Shown: piece by piece, positions 16,117 through 24,878 of the stretch
How the letters are laid out: each line of letters starts with the position of its first letter
How positions within the stretch are numbered: the first letter of the stretch is position 1
NCBI RefSeq assembly: GCF_041529975.1
Contig: NZ_CP168030.1
Location: 1,984,001 to 2,048,000 of the forward strand
Reading direction: 5' to 3'
DNA: 64,000 bases
From: Microbacterium maritypicum
GTDB lineage: Bacteria > Actinomycetota > Actinomycetes > Actinomycetales > Microbacteriaceae
The notes under the pieces: generated by a model
The model's input: only the letters and a program-made list of their open reading frames with translations
What the model was told of the DNA's origin: nothing
The model's database searches: none
Position numbers and translations under genes: made by a program

Positions 16117-17232
16117 ATGTCGATCGATGCGAACGGCGACGTCACGCTGCAGGGCGTCTCCCTGCGGAGCCTCCCGAAGGTGTCGCTGCACGACCACCTC
16201 GACGGCGCTCTGCGCCCCTCGACGATCCTCGAGCTCGCGGACTCCATCGGCCTCGAGGTCCCGGAATCCACGCCCGCAGCCCTCGGGAAGTGGTTCGCGA
16301 AGCAGAGCGATTCCGGTTCGCTGGTCGAGTACCTCAAGACGTTCGACCTGACCACCGCCGTGATGCAGACCCAGGAAGGGCTCACCCGCGTCGCGCGCGA
16401 GTTCGTCCAGGATCTCGCGGCCGACGGCGTGGTCTACGGCGAGGTTCGCTGGGCTCCGGAGCAGCATCAGGCGCAGGGCCTCACGCTCGAGCAGACCGTC
16501 GAAGCCGTGCAGCAGGGCATCGAGGAGGGCGAGGACGCGGCGGATCGCGACGGTCGCAGCATCCGCGTCGGCCAGCTCATCACGGCGATGCGCCACACCG
16601 ACCGGGCACGCGAGATCGCGGAGCTCGCGGTCGCCTTCCGCGGTCGTGGCGCCGTCGGCTTCGACATCGCCGGCCCGGAAGACGGCTTCCCGCCGTCGAA
16701 CCACCGCGCGGCGTTCGACTACCTCGCCGACAACTTCTTCCCGGTGACCGTGCACGCGGGTGAGGCCGCAGGGCTCGCGTCCATCCGCTCGGCGCTGATC
16801 GACGGTCGCGCGCTGCGCCTCGGCCACGGCGTGCGCATCGCCGAAGACCTCCAGGTCGTCACGCAGGAGGGCGACGAGGTGCAGGTGCAGTTCGGCGACC
16901 TGGCCCGTTGGGTGCGCGACCGCGAGATCCCGCTCGAGCTGTCGCCGTCGTCGAACCTGCAGACCGGTGCGATCGCCGCGTGGGGCGACACCCTGGCCGA
17001 CCATCCGTTCGATCTGCTGTACCAGCTCGGGTTCTCGGTGACGGTGAACGTCGACAACCGCACGATGAGCGCCACCTCGCTGACCCGCGAGCTCGCCCTG
17101 CTCGTCGAGACCTTCGAGTACGACCTCGACGATCTCGAGACGTTCCAGTTCAATGCGGCTGCGGCCGCGTTCCTCCCCGTCGAGGAGCGGGAGGAGCTCG
17201 TCGAGTTGATCGCCGAGGGATTCGACATCTGA
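16117..17232 (+). CDS. add: Adenosine deaminase
   Basis: A protein of 371 aa of the metal-dependent amidohydrolase family that converts adenosine and deoxyadenosine to inosine forms. Metal ligands are in LHDHLDGALRP (residues ~23-33). HAGEAAG holds the third metal His and the catalytic Glu region, and LGHGVRI and ELSPSSN follow in order. The start is ATG 16117, with GAGAGGA upstream. It completes the salvage set in this operon; the inosine it makes would be the substrate of PunA, encoded ~16 kb away. The next gene starts 2 nt after its stop. Confidence 0.95.
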   Translation: MSIDANGDVTLQGVSLRSLPKVSLHDHLDGALRPSTILELADSIGLEVPESTPAALGKWFAKQSDSGSLVEYLKTFDLTTAVMQTQEGLTRVAREFVQDLAADGVVYGEVRWAPEQHQAQGLTLEQTVEAVQQGIEEGEDAADRDGRSIRVGQLITAMRHTDRAREIAELAVAFRGRGAVGFDIAGPEDGFPPSNHRAAFDYLADNFFPVTVHAGEAAGLASIRSALIDGRALRLGHGVRIAEDLQVVTQEGDEVQVQFGDLARWVRDREIPLELSPSSNLQTGAIAAWGDTLADHPFDLLYQLGFSVTVNVDNRTMSATSLTRELALLVETFEYDLDDLETFQFNAAAAAFLPVEEREELVELIAEGFDI

Positions 17233-17234
17233 CC

Positions 17235-18350
17235 GTGGCCTCCGGGGGGAGACGGCGCGGGGGCGTCGCGGGAATCATCATCGCTGCGGTGATCGTCGTC
17301 GTGGGCGGTGGCTTCGCGGCATACGTCTGGCTGAACCATGCACCGGCCGAGGCCGAAGCGAAGCCGACACGGACACCGACTCCGGTCGAGACCGTGGTCC
17401 CGCTGACACCGGCGGAGCAGCTCATCGCGGATGCCGATGATCCGCTCGCCTGCGCGGTGACGTTCACGGGCGAAGGGGTTCCGGCCGACCCCCAGCTGCA
17501 GCGGCAGGACGGTCTGTACCAGGCGCTCCCGATCCCGGCACTCGCCGGTCGTGTGTTCGCCGGCTGGTACGCGACGGCGGCGGATGCCGCGGCCTACACC
17601 GTCGCCGCACGGGTGAACGGCGCGGACCCCGTCGTCTGCGACCAGCAGCAGGTCGAGCTCTTCGCCGCCTGGAAGACGCCGGAGCAGAACGCGGCCGAGG
17701 GCGTGCAGGTCCCGATCCTCATGTACCACCAGTTCACGGCGAATCCCGAGGGGGAGTCCGGCTGGCTGCGCGGCAACTACGCCTACATCGGCGACTTCGA
17801 CGCGCACATGAACCACATCGCGACGACGGGCTTCTACCTGCCCACCTGGGACGAGCTGAGCGCCTTCATCGACGGTCGGCTCTCGCTGCCCGCGCGGAGC
17901 GTGATCATCACGGATGACGATGCCGACCAGACCTGGTTCGACCTCGGGGCCCCCGTCGTGGCGAAGCACAAGCTGCTCGCGACGTCGTTCATGGTGACCG
18001 CCTACCGCTCCGACCCGCCGCCGTCGATCCACGTACTGCGCCGCTCGCACACGCACGACATGCACAAGGCGGGCGATAACGGTGACGGGCTGATGGTGAA
18101 CGGGACCGCGGATCAGATCGCCGCCGACCTCAACCTCTCCGGCGACACTCTGGGCGTTCGCGAGGTCATCGCCTATCCGTTCGGGCACTACAACGACACC
18201 GCCAAGCAGGGCGTCCGGCAGGCCGGCTACGAGATGGCACGGACGATCGAACCCGGGTTCGTCACCATCGGCACCGACAAGCTCGCCCTCCCCGTGGTGC
18301 GCATCGACTACGGTATGGGCCTGGACGCCCTGGTGTCGCGCATCGGCTGA
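17235..18350 (+). CDS. Membrane-anchored polysaccharide deacetylase with an InlB-repeat-like domain
   Basis: A protein of 371 aa. The N-terminus is a basic stretch and one membrane helix (residues ~10-33), then a Thr/Pro linker. Residues ~75-155 resemble an InlB B-repeat/Flg_new unit (CAVTFTG ... FAGWYATAADAAAYT ... VELFAAW). The rest is a NodB-type deacetylase: PILMYHQF, the Asp pair in ITDDDADQT, a metal-His cluster SHTHDMH, and IAYPFGHYN. It would act on a cell-wall or surface glycan outside the membrane. The start is GTG 17235, just 2 nt after add, so it is probably transcribed from the nucleoside operon although its role looks unrelated. Confidence 0.85.
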   Translation: MASGGRRRGGVAGIIIAAVIVVVGGGFAAYVWLNHAPAEAEAKPTRTPTPVETVVPLTPAEQLIADADDPLACAVTFTGEGVPADPQLQRQDGLYQALPIPALAGRVFAGWYATAADAAAYTVAARVNGADPVVCDQQQVELFAAWKTPEQNAAEGVQVPILMYHQFTANPEGESGWLRGNYAYIGDFDAHMNHIATTGFYLPTWDELSAFIDGRLSLPARSVIITDDDADQTWFDLGAPVVAKHKLLATSFMVTAYRSDPPPSIHVLRRSHTHDMHKAGDNGDGLMVNGTADQIAADLNLSGDTLGVREVIAYPFGHYNDTAKQGVRQAGYEMARTIEPGFVTIGTDKLALPVVRIDYGMGLDALVSRIG

Positions 18351-18364
18351 CGGTGTCGAAGCGG

Positions 18365-18370
18365 CAGGAT
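18365..18370 (+). promoter_or_regulatory. Weak -10 element of leaderless pfkB-like gene
   Basis: CAGGAT 6 nt before ATG 18377. It keeps the A2 and T6 positions of the -10 hexamer. It lies just after the deacetylase stop. Confidence 0.4.
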
Positions 18371-18376
18371 GGTCGC

Positions 18377-19240
18377 ATGCCCGACTCCGTCTTCATCGCC
18401 GGTCCCGCCTCGTGGAACACGATCGTCGTTCTCGACCGGCTTCCCGAGCCGGTGCCCCACATGCAGTTCGCCGAGGAGACGTGGGCGACCGTCGGCGGCA
18501 CGAGTGCCGGAAAGGCGCTGAGCCTCACCGGGCTCGGGCGTGCGACGCAGCTCTATGCCCTCGCCGGACCCGACGAGGAGGGCGGCCGCGTGCGTGCGGC
18601 CCTCGATGGTGCGAGGGTGCGAGTGCGCTGGGGTCAAGGAGCCACCGAGCGGCATCTGAACCTCATGACCCGCGCGGGAGCCCGGGTCTCGCTCTACCTG
18701 TCGTCGCCGGAGGCGACCGCGGGCGAGGACGATGCCTGGGTGCGCGAGCGGATGGGGGAGGCGGCGGTGATCGTGCTCGACCTCGCCGCCGAACCGCTGC
18801 GGCTCCTGCCGATGGCGCGCGAGACCGGAGTCCCGATCTGGGTCGACGTGCACGACTACGACGGTGAGGCCGAGTTCCACCGCCCGTTCCTGGCGGCGGC
18901 GGACGCGGTGTTCTGCAATGCGGATCGCCTCCCGGACCCGGTCGCATTCCTGCACTCCCGCATCGCCGCCGGTGCCTCACTCGCCGTGTGCACGCTCGGG
19001 GCCGAGGGCGCAGTGGCCGTGGATGCGGAGGGGGTCGAGTATCGGGTGGCGGCCGTGCCCGTCGAGGTCATCGACACGAACGGTGCGGGCGACGCTTTCC
19101 TCGCGGGCGTGCTCGACGCGCGCCTGGACGGCGCGGGAGTCGGCGCGGCACTCGAGGTGGGCGCCCGGACAGCCGCTACCGTCCTCCGTTCGCGACACCT
19201 GCATCCGCTGTTGGATGCGGTCATCGACGCGGGGGAGTGA
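18377..19240 (+). CDS. PfkB-family carbohydrate/nucleoside kinase
   Basis: A protein of 287 aa of the ribokinase fold. The C-terminal signature with the catalytic base is DTNGAGDAFLAG at about residues 228-239. The N-terminal substrate-binding region is degenerate (VGGTSAGKALSLTGLG in place of the usual GG...N.A), so the sugar specificity cannot be read. I prefer ATG 18377 (MPDSVFIAGPASWNTIVVLD) because the family beta-strand starts there; GTG 18353 would add eight residues. Lying after the nucleoside operon, it could be a nucleoside or ribose kinase, but this is only inference. It converges on the alpha/beta hydrolase with 3 nt between stops. Confidence 0.82.
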   Translation: MPDSVFIAGPASWNTIVVLDRLPEPVPHMQFAEETWATVGGTSAGKALSLTGLGRATQLYALAGPDEEGGRVRAALDGARVRVRWGQGATERHLNLMTRAGARVSLYLSSPEATAGEDDAWVRERMGEAAVIVLDLAAEPLRLLPMARETGVPIWVDVHDYDGEAEFHRPFLAAADAVFCNADRLPDPVAFLHSRIAAGASLAVCTLGAEGAVAVDAEGVEYRVAAVPVEVIDTNGAGDAFLAGVLDARLDGAGVGAALEVGARTAATVLRSRHLHPLLDAVIDAGE

Positions 19241-19243
19241 GTC

Positions 19244-19990
19244 TCAGGGCGCGACCGGCGCGAGGAACTCCTCGGTGAGTCGCGTGACCTCGTCGTGCAT
19301 CTCGTCCGTCGAGATCGTCGGGGTGCCGTCGCCGTCCTGCGGGCCGTAATCCCCGAAAGATGCGTGCGATGCGCCGTCGATCTCCACCATCTCGGCGTCA
19401 GCGGGCAGCAGGTCGCGCGCGTCTGCGATCTTCTCCGGAGTGGAGAGGCCGTCTTCGCCGCCCGAGATGCTGAGGACCGGAAGGCCGCTGTCCGACACGT
19501 CGGTCGCGCAGTACGAGCCGAACAGCACCAGCGCGTCGGCATCCGCTGCGAGCTGGCAGGCACGGACGCCCCCGAGCGAGTGCCCGCCGACACCCCAGAC
19601 ATCGATATCCGGGGCGACCGAGGTGAAAGCGTCGAGTCCGCGCGGGTCGAAGAAGGCCAGGTTCAGCCAGGGGCGGGTGATCACGACCGTGGTTCCCTCC
19701 TCGGCGAGCCCCTGGAGGATGGCCGCGTAGGCCCACGGGTCGACCTTGGCGCCGGGGATGAAGACCAGGCCGAGATCCGAGTCGCCGTCGGCGGGGGCGA
19801 GCACGATGCCCTCGTCCGCGTCGGTGACGGTGATCGCGGGGTTCTCCCGTACGCTCGCGAGCGGCTCCGGCTCGGCGGCCATGACACCGATCTGCGTGTA
19901 CGCGAGGACGCCGACCACCGCCAGCACCAGCACGATCGCGAGACTCCACAGCACACGTTTCAGGACCCGGCGGCCACGCTTCTTCTGCAC
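19244..19990 (-). CDS. Membrane-anchored alpha/beta hydrolase
   Basis: A protein of 248 aa with a Lys/Arg-rich N-terminus and one membrane helix (about residues 12-33). The rest is an alpha/beta-hydrolase fold: oxyanion-region VFIPGAKVD, nucleophile elbow GGHSLGG (Ser at about residue 135), an acid in GGEDGLS, and a catalytic His in GASHASFG. The catalytic domain would face outside. The substrate is unknown; it may be an esterase or lipase-like enzyme. The start is GTG 19990, 6 nt after TAGCGT, a -10 element whose first three bases are the stop codon of the upstream epimerase gene. Confidence 0.85.
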   Translation of the reverse strand: MQKKRGRRVLKRVLWSLAIVLVLAVVGVLAYTQIGVMAAEPEPLASVRENPAITVTDADEGIVLAPADGDSDLGLVFIPGAKVDPWAYAAILQGLAEEGTTVVITRPWLNLAFFDPRGLDAFTSVAPDIDVWGVGGHSLGGVRACQLAADADALVLFGSYCATDVSDSGLPVLSISGGEDGLSTPEKIADARDLLPADAEMVEIDGASHASFGDYGPQDGDGTPTISTDEMHDEVTRLTEEFLAPVAP

Positions 19991-19996
19991 GGATCA

Positions 19997-20002
19997 ACGC
20001 TA
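19997..20002 (-). promoter_or_regulatory. -10 element of leaderless hydrolase gene, sharing the epimerase stop codon
   Basis: TAGCGT on the minus strand, 6 nt before GTG 19990. Bases 20002-20000 are also the TAG stop of the upstream epimerase-like gene. Confidence 0.55.
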
Positions 20003-20965
20003 CCCCGCGTCACCACGCTTCCGGGCGACGGCCGGGTGCGTGCGGAGATACTCCTCGAAGGCCTCCCGCGTCGTGCGGCGCGGGGTGTAGCCGAACTCCT
20101 CCTTCAGCCGACGGTTCGCCAGCACCGGGCGGTACCGGAGGAACGGGACCTTCTCCGGTCCGTGTGGGGTGAGGCGCAGCGTCCGTCCGATCCGCAGTGC
20201 CGTCGACAGCGCCCACGCGGGCAGCACGAGCTGCGGCTTGCCGAGACGAGCGGCGATCTCCGGCACCGTCATCCGCCCGTCACCCGCGACGTTGAAGATG
20301 CCGGCCGGGCCGTCGGTCGCCGCCCGCACCATCGCGGCCGCCACGTCGTCGACCCAGACGAAGACGAAGGGCGACTCCGAGCCGGCGATGCGAAGGATCC
20401 GCCGCACGTCCCAGAGCGCGGTGATCTGGTTGCGCACGGTCGGACCGAGGATCGTGCCGATGCGGAAGATCACCTGGTCGAGCTCGGGGTGGGTACGCCG
20501 GTGCTCGGCCAGCATCTCCTCGACCAGCCGCTTGTGCCGGGCGTACGGGAACGCGTCGTTGCCTCGAAGCGGCTGGTCCTCGTCGATCCACTCCGGGTTG
20601 TCGGAGTGATAGCCGTACGCGGCGCCCGAGCTGGAGACCACGATGCGGCGGACTCCCGCCTCGACGCACGCGGCGAGGACGTTGGCGGAACCGGTCACAT
20701 CGACGCGGTACTCCAGATCGACGTCGTGGCCGGGATTCACGATCGCCGCGAGGTGCACGACCGTGTCGATGCGGTGCTGCCGCAGCACCGGGGCGATCGC
20801 CGCCGCATCCGTCACATCCAGCGCGGCATCGATGATGCCCGCGCGGGGTGCGCCCGCTCGCAGATCCGCGGCGACCACGATATCGACGTCGTCTCGCGCA
20901 GCGAGCGCCAGCGCCACGTGCGAGCCGAGGAAGCCGCTGCCGCCCGTGATCAGCACCCGGGGCAT
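20000..20965 (-). CDS. NAD-dependent epimerase/dehydratase family protein (extended SDR)
   Basis: A protein of 321 aa of the extended short-chain dehydrogenase family. The NAD(P)-binding motif GGSGFLGSH is at residues 8-16, the catalytic Ser region is SSSGAAYGY, and the Tyr-Lys pair is YARHK. The substrate is not readable; the family includes sugar epimerases and also hydroxysteroid or aldehyde-type reductases. ATG 20965 overlaps the symporter stop by 1 nt (TGATG), so it is the third member of a coupled FMO-symporter-SDR operon. That context favours a small organic substrate over a nucleotide sugar, but this is inference. Confidence 0.87.
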   Translation of the reverse strand: MPRVLITGGSGFLGSHVALALAARDDVDIVVAADLRAGAPRAGIIDAALDVTDAAAIAPVLRQHRIDTVVHLAAIVNPGHDVDLEYRVDVTGSANVLAACVEAGVRRIVVSSSGAAYGYHSDNPEWIDEDQPLRGNDAFPYARHKRLVEEMLAEHRRTHPELDQVIFRIGTILGPTVRNQITALWDVRRILRIAGSESPFVFVWVDDVAAAMVRAATDGPAGIFNVAGDGRMTVPEIAARLGKPQLVLPAWALSTALRIGRTLRLTPHGPEKVPFLRYRPVLANRRLKEEFGYTPRRTTREAFEEYLRTHPAVARKRGDAG

Positions 20966-21915
20966 CAGGCGGCCTCGACGGTCGCGGGGCCGCTCGCGTC
21001 GCCGGTGCTCGATCCCGTGCGCTTCCTGGTATGCCGGGCCCAGAGTCCGGCCAGGACGAGGCCGGCGACGATGTCCCAGATGCCCCACCACCCGGCCACG
21101 ATCGCCATGCCGCCGAGGCCGTCGAAGAACAGGAACACCAGGCCCAGCCCGAGGCCGGCGTTGCGGATGCCGACTTCGAAGGTCATGGCCTTGCGCTCGC
21201 GGGTGCCGAGCCCGCCCACCACAGCAGTGCCGTAGCCGAGCGCGAGCGCCACCGCGTCGTGCACCGCGACCACCAGCAGGATGATGCCGAGCACCTGCAC
21301 GAACACCGCCCAGTTGCCGACGAGGGCGGCGATGATGAAGCCGAGCAGGGCGATCAGGCTGAACCACTTCACGAACGGCTGCACGCGGGCGCTGAACCGG
21401 GGTGCCTTCGCACGGAGGAGCAGGCCGAGGGCGAAGGGGAGACCGACGATGAGGAGGATCTCCAGGAGCATCCGCCACGGGTCGAGCGTGATGTCGCGCA
21501 GCAGAGTGCGAGCGGTCGGATGCAGCGAGGCCCAGAAGGTGATGCTCAGCGGCATCGCGACGATGTAGATGAGGTTCCCCACCGCGGTGAGCGACACCGA
21601 GAGGGCGACGTTGCCCCCGGCGCGATGCGTCAGCACCTGGGAGATGTTCCCCGGCGGGCAGCAGGCCACGAGCAGCATCCCGAGCGCCATCGACGGCGGC
21701 ACGGGGAGCACGAGCGTCAGCAGGAACGTCGCGATCGGCAGCAGGAGCAGCTGGGCGAGGATCGCGATCGCGAACGGCTTCGGATGCTTCGCCACGACGC
21801 GGAAGTCGCTCGGTGAGGTGTCCAGCGCGATGCCGAACATGATGAGGCCGAGGACCACGTTGAGGATCGTCAGCGTGCCGGGCGTGAACGAGAGGACGAC
21901 GTCGTCGACGTTCAT
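20965..21915 (-). CDS. Bile acid:sodium symporter family transporter
   Basis: A protein of 316 aa with about nine or ten membrane helices and the family landmarks CCPPGNISQVLTHRAGGNVALSV (residues ~84-106) and the late FEVGIRNAGLGLGL motif, both part of the crossing helices that bind sodium and substrate. It probably carries an organic anion such as a steroid, terpenoid or keto acid. ATG 21915 overlaps the monooxygenase stop by 4 nt and its own stop overlaps the SDR start, so the three proteins are translationally coupled. The C-terminal tail is short and polar. Confidence 0.88.
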   Translation of the reverse strand: MNVDDVVLSFTPGTLTILNVVLGLIMFGIALDTSPSDFRVVAKHPKPFAIAILAQLLLLPIATFLLTLVLPVPPSMALGMLLVACCPPGNISQVLTHRAGGNVALSVSLTAVGNLIYIVAMPLSITFWASLHPTARTLLRDITLDPWRMLLEILLIVGLPFALGLLLRAKAPRFSARVQPFVKWFSLIALLGFIIAALVGNWAVFVQVLGIILLVVAVHDAVALALGYGTAVVGGLGTRERKAMTFEVGIRNAGLGLGLVFLFFDGLGGMAIVAGWWGIWDIVAGLVLAGLWARHTRKRTGSSTGDASGPATVEAA

Positions 21916-23204
21916 GCCGCGGCCTCCAGTGCACTCTTCTCGCGCCGCACGGCGCCCCGGTAGGCGTCTTTGTTGACGTAGTACGCCATCCGGTCGAGGC
22001 CCAGGTAGTGATAGCCGCCCGTGACATCGGGCCACGCCGTTCCCGTGACCCGGTCGCGGAAGCGGGCGGCGCGGGTGGGATCGGTCTCCACCGCGTCGAG
22101 GTAGGCGGCGAGCAGCTCCGCCTGTTCGTAGCGACCCTGCCAGCCGATGCCGGACGCCTCGATCATGCCCATCACGTAGAGGCCGTTGAACGAGGCGGGG
22201 AAGACGTTCAGGAAGAGCCGTGGCGAGGCTCCCTGCCAGTGCAGGTGCTCCCGGTCGACGAACGGATAGTCCAGGGTGTAGCCGGTGGCGAGCAGCACGA
22301 GGTCGTACTCGTCGGCGCTGCCGCCGCGGAAGTGCACCGTCTGCCCGTCGAAGCGGTCGATGTCCGAGCGGATGCGCAGGTCGCCCTGGCCCAGGTGGTT
22401 GAGGATCAGGGTGTTCACGATCGGATGAGACTCGTAGATGCGGTAGTTCGGCTTCGGGAACCCGAACCGCACGGGGTCTCCCGTGAACGCCCGCAGGACG
22501 CGGCTGTCGACCGCCTGCTTGATGCGCGCCGGCAGCGGGCGGCCCTGGTTGAGGGTGTCGCTGGGCTTGCCGAACAGGTAGCGGGGCACGAAGTAGTACC
22601 CGCGTCGCACGCTCATGTCGACGGACACGGCGTGATGCACGGCATCCACAGCGATGTCGCAGCCCGAGTTCCCGGCGCCGATCAGCAGCACGCGCTTGCC
22701 GCGCAGCTGTTCCGGGGACTTGTACGCGCTGGTGTGCAGCAGTTCGCCCGAGAACTCCCCACGGAACGTCGGCACGTTCGGCTCGGCGAGGGTCCCGTTG
22801 GCGAGGACGACGCCGGCGTACCAGCGCGTGTCCGTGCCGTCGGGGCCCGAACTGGTCAGCTCCCAACCGCCGTCGCGAGGCTCGAGGCGGGTGACGCGCG
22901 TGTCGAACCGGAACAGGCCGGTGAGTGCGAAGTGGTCGGCGAAGTCGTCGAAGTACTCCTTCAGCACCCGGTGGCCGGGGTAGTCGACCCGCGAGCGCAT
23001 CGGGAACTCGGCGAACTCCGTCGTGGTGCGCGAGGAGATCAGATGCGCGGACTCGTACATCGTGCTGCGGGGATTGGTGATGTCCCAGAGGCCGCCCACG
23101 CTGTGCGAGGCCTCGTAGCCGTCGACCACGATTCCGCGCTTCTGCAGCGCACGCGCCGCGGCCAACCCCGATGGACCCGCGCCGATCACGGCGTATCTGT
23201 TCAT
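21912..23204 (-). CDS. Flavin-containing / Baeyer-Villiger-type monooxygenase
   Basis: A protein of 430 aa with two dinucleotide-binding motifs: GAGPSGLAAARAL at residues ~8-20 for FAD and LLIGAGNSGCDIA at ~170-182 for NADPH. Between them is the FMO/BVMO identifying motif FSGELLHTSAY (F-x-G-x3-H-x3-Y). It would insert one oxygen into a carbonyl, N or S centre. It leads the operon with a symporter and an SDR, suggesting import and oxidation of one compound class. The start is ATG 23204; the C-terminal tail is Lys/Glu-rich. The substrate is unknown. Confidence 0.9.
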   Translation of the reverse strand: MNRYAVIGAGPSGLAAARALQKRGIVVDGYEASHSVGGLWDITNPRSTMYESAHLISSRTTTEFAEFPMRSRVDYPGHRVLKEYFDDFADHFALTGLFRFDTRVTRLEPRDGGWELTSSGPDGTDTRWYAGVVLANGTLAEPNVPTFRGEFSGELLHTSAYKSPEQLRGKRVLLIGAGNSGCDIAVDAVHHAVSVDMSVRRGYYFVPRYLFGKPSDTLNQGRPLPARIKQAVDSRVLRAFTGDPVRFGFPKPNYRIYESHPIVNTLILNHLGQGDLRIRSDIDRFDGQTVHFRGGSADEYDLVLLATGYTLDYPFVDREHLHWQGASPRLFLNVFPASFNGLYVMGMIEASGIGWQGRYEQAELLAAYLDAVETDPTRAARFRDRVTGTAWPDVTGGYHYLGLDRMAYYVNKDAYRGAVRREKSALEAAA

Positions 23205-23231
23205 GCTGCTCCCCGCACGTCAGTGTGCTCG

Positions 23232-23274
23232 AAAAAACGCCCCGCTCACCGATCGTAATGGGTGGGCGGGGGCG
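23232..23274 (-). terminator. Intrinsic terminator of the mtl operon
   Basis: A GC-rich hairpin (23238-23250 with 23261-23274, one bulge and one G-T pair) is followed on the minus strand by six T residues (23237-23232). It lies 16 nt after the mtlD stop and is the only classical hairpin plus U-tract terminator I found in the window. Confidence 0.85.
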
Positions 23275-23289
23275 TCGAGTTCCGCGAGG

Positions 23290-24447
23290 TCAGGCGGCTC
23301 CGAGGTGCTGCTGACGAGCGGCGACGGCTTCCCGGATGGCCGTGAACAGCGGATGCTCGGGGTCCAGGCCCGTGGTGCGGGCGGTGAAGGCGGCGGGCTC
23401 CTCCGTGCGCAGCAGCTGCTGGAGCTCCGCCGACTGCTCGTCGGCCGGATCGTCGAACTCCAGTGCTGCCGACACGGCCGCCACGAGAGCCACGGTCGGC
23501 AGGCCGCGCTCCGCAGCCATCGCCGCTGGTCCCACGAAGCGCTCGTGCCGCGAGATCTTGCGCAGCGGCTGCCGTCCCACGCGCTGCACCGTGTCGACGA
23601 GCGCAGGATTGCGGAACCGCTCGAGGATCGTGGCGCGATACGCCGCGAGGTCGGCGGGGTCGAGCCCGTGCTCGGCGACCAGTACAGCCGAGGTCTCCTC
23701 CAGCGCGGCCGAGACGCTCGCCGCGATGGCCGGGTCGGCCAAGGCATCCGAGATCCGTTCGATCCCTGCGCGGGCGCCGAAGTAGGCCGTCGCGGCGTGC
23801 CCCGTGTTCACCGTGAAGAGCTTGCGCTCGATGTACGGCGCCAGGTCGTCGACGAAGTGCGCGCCGGGGACGGCCGGCAGTGCCCCGCCGAATGGACCCG
23901 ATTCGATCGCCCATTCGAAGTAGGGCTCGACCGTGACGTCGACCCCGCCGTCTGCAGGCTGTGCCGGCACGATGCGATCGACAGCCGTGTTCGCGAAGAC
24001 CGCGCGGGGGAGCAGCACCTCGGCATCCGCTCCCGCCGCCGTCGCGATCTCCTGGCGGAGCAGGTCGGTGGCGCCGATCGCGTTCTCGCAAGCCATGACC
24101 TGCAGAGGCGCGGCATCGGGGGAACGGAGGGCGAGTCCGGCCACGATCGACGGCGCCACGAACCGCAGCACCGTCGGGCCGACCGCGGTCGTGACGACAT
24201 CGGCCGTCGCGACCTCCTCCGCCACGGCGGCGGGATCGGTGCGGCTGTTGACGGCTCGGAAACCGGTGACGACATGGTCGGTCCCTCCGGGGCCGGCCTC
24301 GTGCACGGTGTACGAGTCGACCGCGTTGATCGCGTCCACCAGAGCATCGGCGACGTCGGAGAACACGACCTCGTATCCGCCCTGGCGGAGCAGCAGCCCG
24401 ACGAAACCGCGCCCGATGTTGCCCGCCCCGAAGTGGACCGCCTTCAT
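23290..24447 (-). CDS. mtlD: Mannitol-1-phosphate 5-dehydrogenase
   Basis: A protein of 385 aa that oxidises mannitol-1-phosphate to fructose-6-phosphate with NAD. The N-terminal [16 protein letters not shown] is diagnostic of MtlD. The polyol-dehydrogenase catalytic region includes [12 protein letters not shown], containing the active-site His, in the C-terminal domain. Length is normal. It is the last gene of the mtl operon; its ATG overlaps the mtlF stop by 4 nt and an intrinsic terminator follows. Confidence 0.96.
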   Translation of the reverse strand: MKAVHFGAGNIGRGFVGLLLRQGGYEVVFSDVADALVDAINAVDSYTVHEAGPGGTDHVVTGFRAVNSRTDPAAVAEEVATADVVTTAVGPTVLRFVAPSIVAGLALRSPDAAPLQVMACENAIGATDLLRQEIATAAGADAEVLLPRAVFANTAVDRIVPAQPADGGVDVTVEPYFEWAIESGPFGGALPAVPGAHFVDDLAPYIERKLFTVNTGHAATAYFGARAGIERISDALADPAIAASVSAALEETSAVLVAEHGLDPADLAAYRATILERFRNPALVDTVQRVGRQPLRKISRHERFVGPAAMAAERGLPTVALVAAVSAALEFDDPADEQSAELQQLLRTEEPAAFTARTTGLDPEHPLFTAIREAVAARQQHLGAA

Positions 24448-24878
24448 CCCTCGTTCACCTCCGAGAGGAGGGCGTAGAGCTCCTCCGGGGTCTGTGCTGC
24501 GGAGAGCCGGGCCACGTCGTCCTCCTCGGAGAACAGGATCGCGATCCGGGAGAGGATCTCCAGGTGCTCGTCACCGATCCCGGCGATGCCGATCACGAAG
24601 GTCGCGGAATCGCCTGCCCAGTCCACACCGCCGTCGTAGCGGACGACCGACAGGGCCGAGGCGAGGATGGCGTCCTTCGCGTCGTTGGTGCCGTGCGGGA
24701 TCGCGAGACCGTTGCCCATGAACGTCGACACGGTCTCCTCGCGCTGCCGCATCGCGTCGACGTAGGCGGGGGTCACGGCTCCGGCGGCGACGAGGATGTC
24801 CGTGGCCTCCTGGAGCGCCTCGTCCCGCGTCGCCCCGCCGGGGTGGATGCGGACCTGCTCGGGGGTGAGAACGCTCAT
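24444..24878 (-). CDS. mtlF: PTS mannitol transporter subunit IIA
   Basis: A protein of 144 aa that accepts phosphate from HPr and passes it to the IIB domain of MtlA. The phosphorylated His is in [10 protein letters not shown] at about residue 65, and the family motifs [10 protein letters not shown] and the late [11 protein letters not shown] are present. It is a free-standing IIA, as in Gram-positive mtlAFD systems. Both ends overlap neighbouring genes by 4 nt. Confidence 0.95.
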   Translation of the reverse strand: MSVLTPEQVRIHPGGATRDEALQEATDILVAAGAVTPAYVDAMRQREETVSTFMGNGLAIPHGTNDAKDAILASALSVVRYDGGVDWAGDSATFVIGIAGIGDEHLEILSRIAILFSEEDDVARLSAAQTPEELYALLSEVNEG

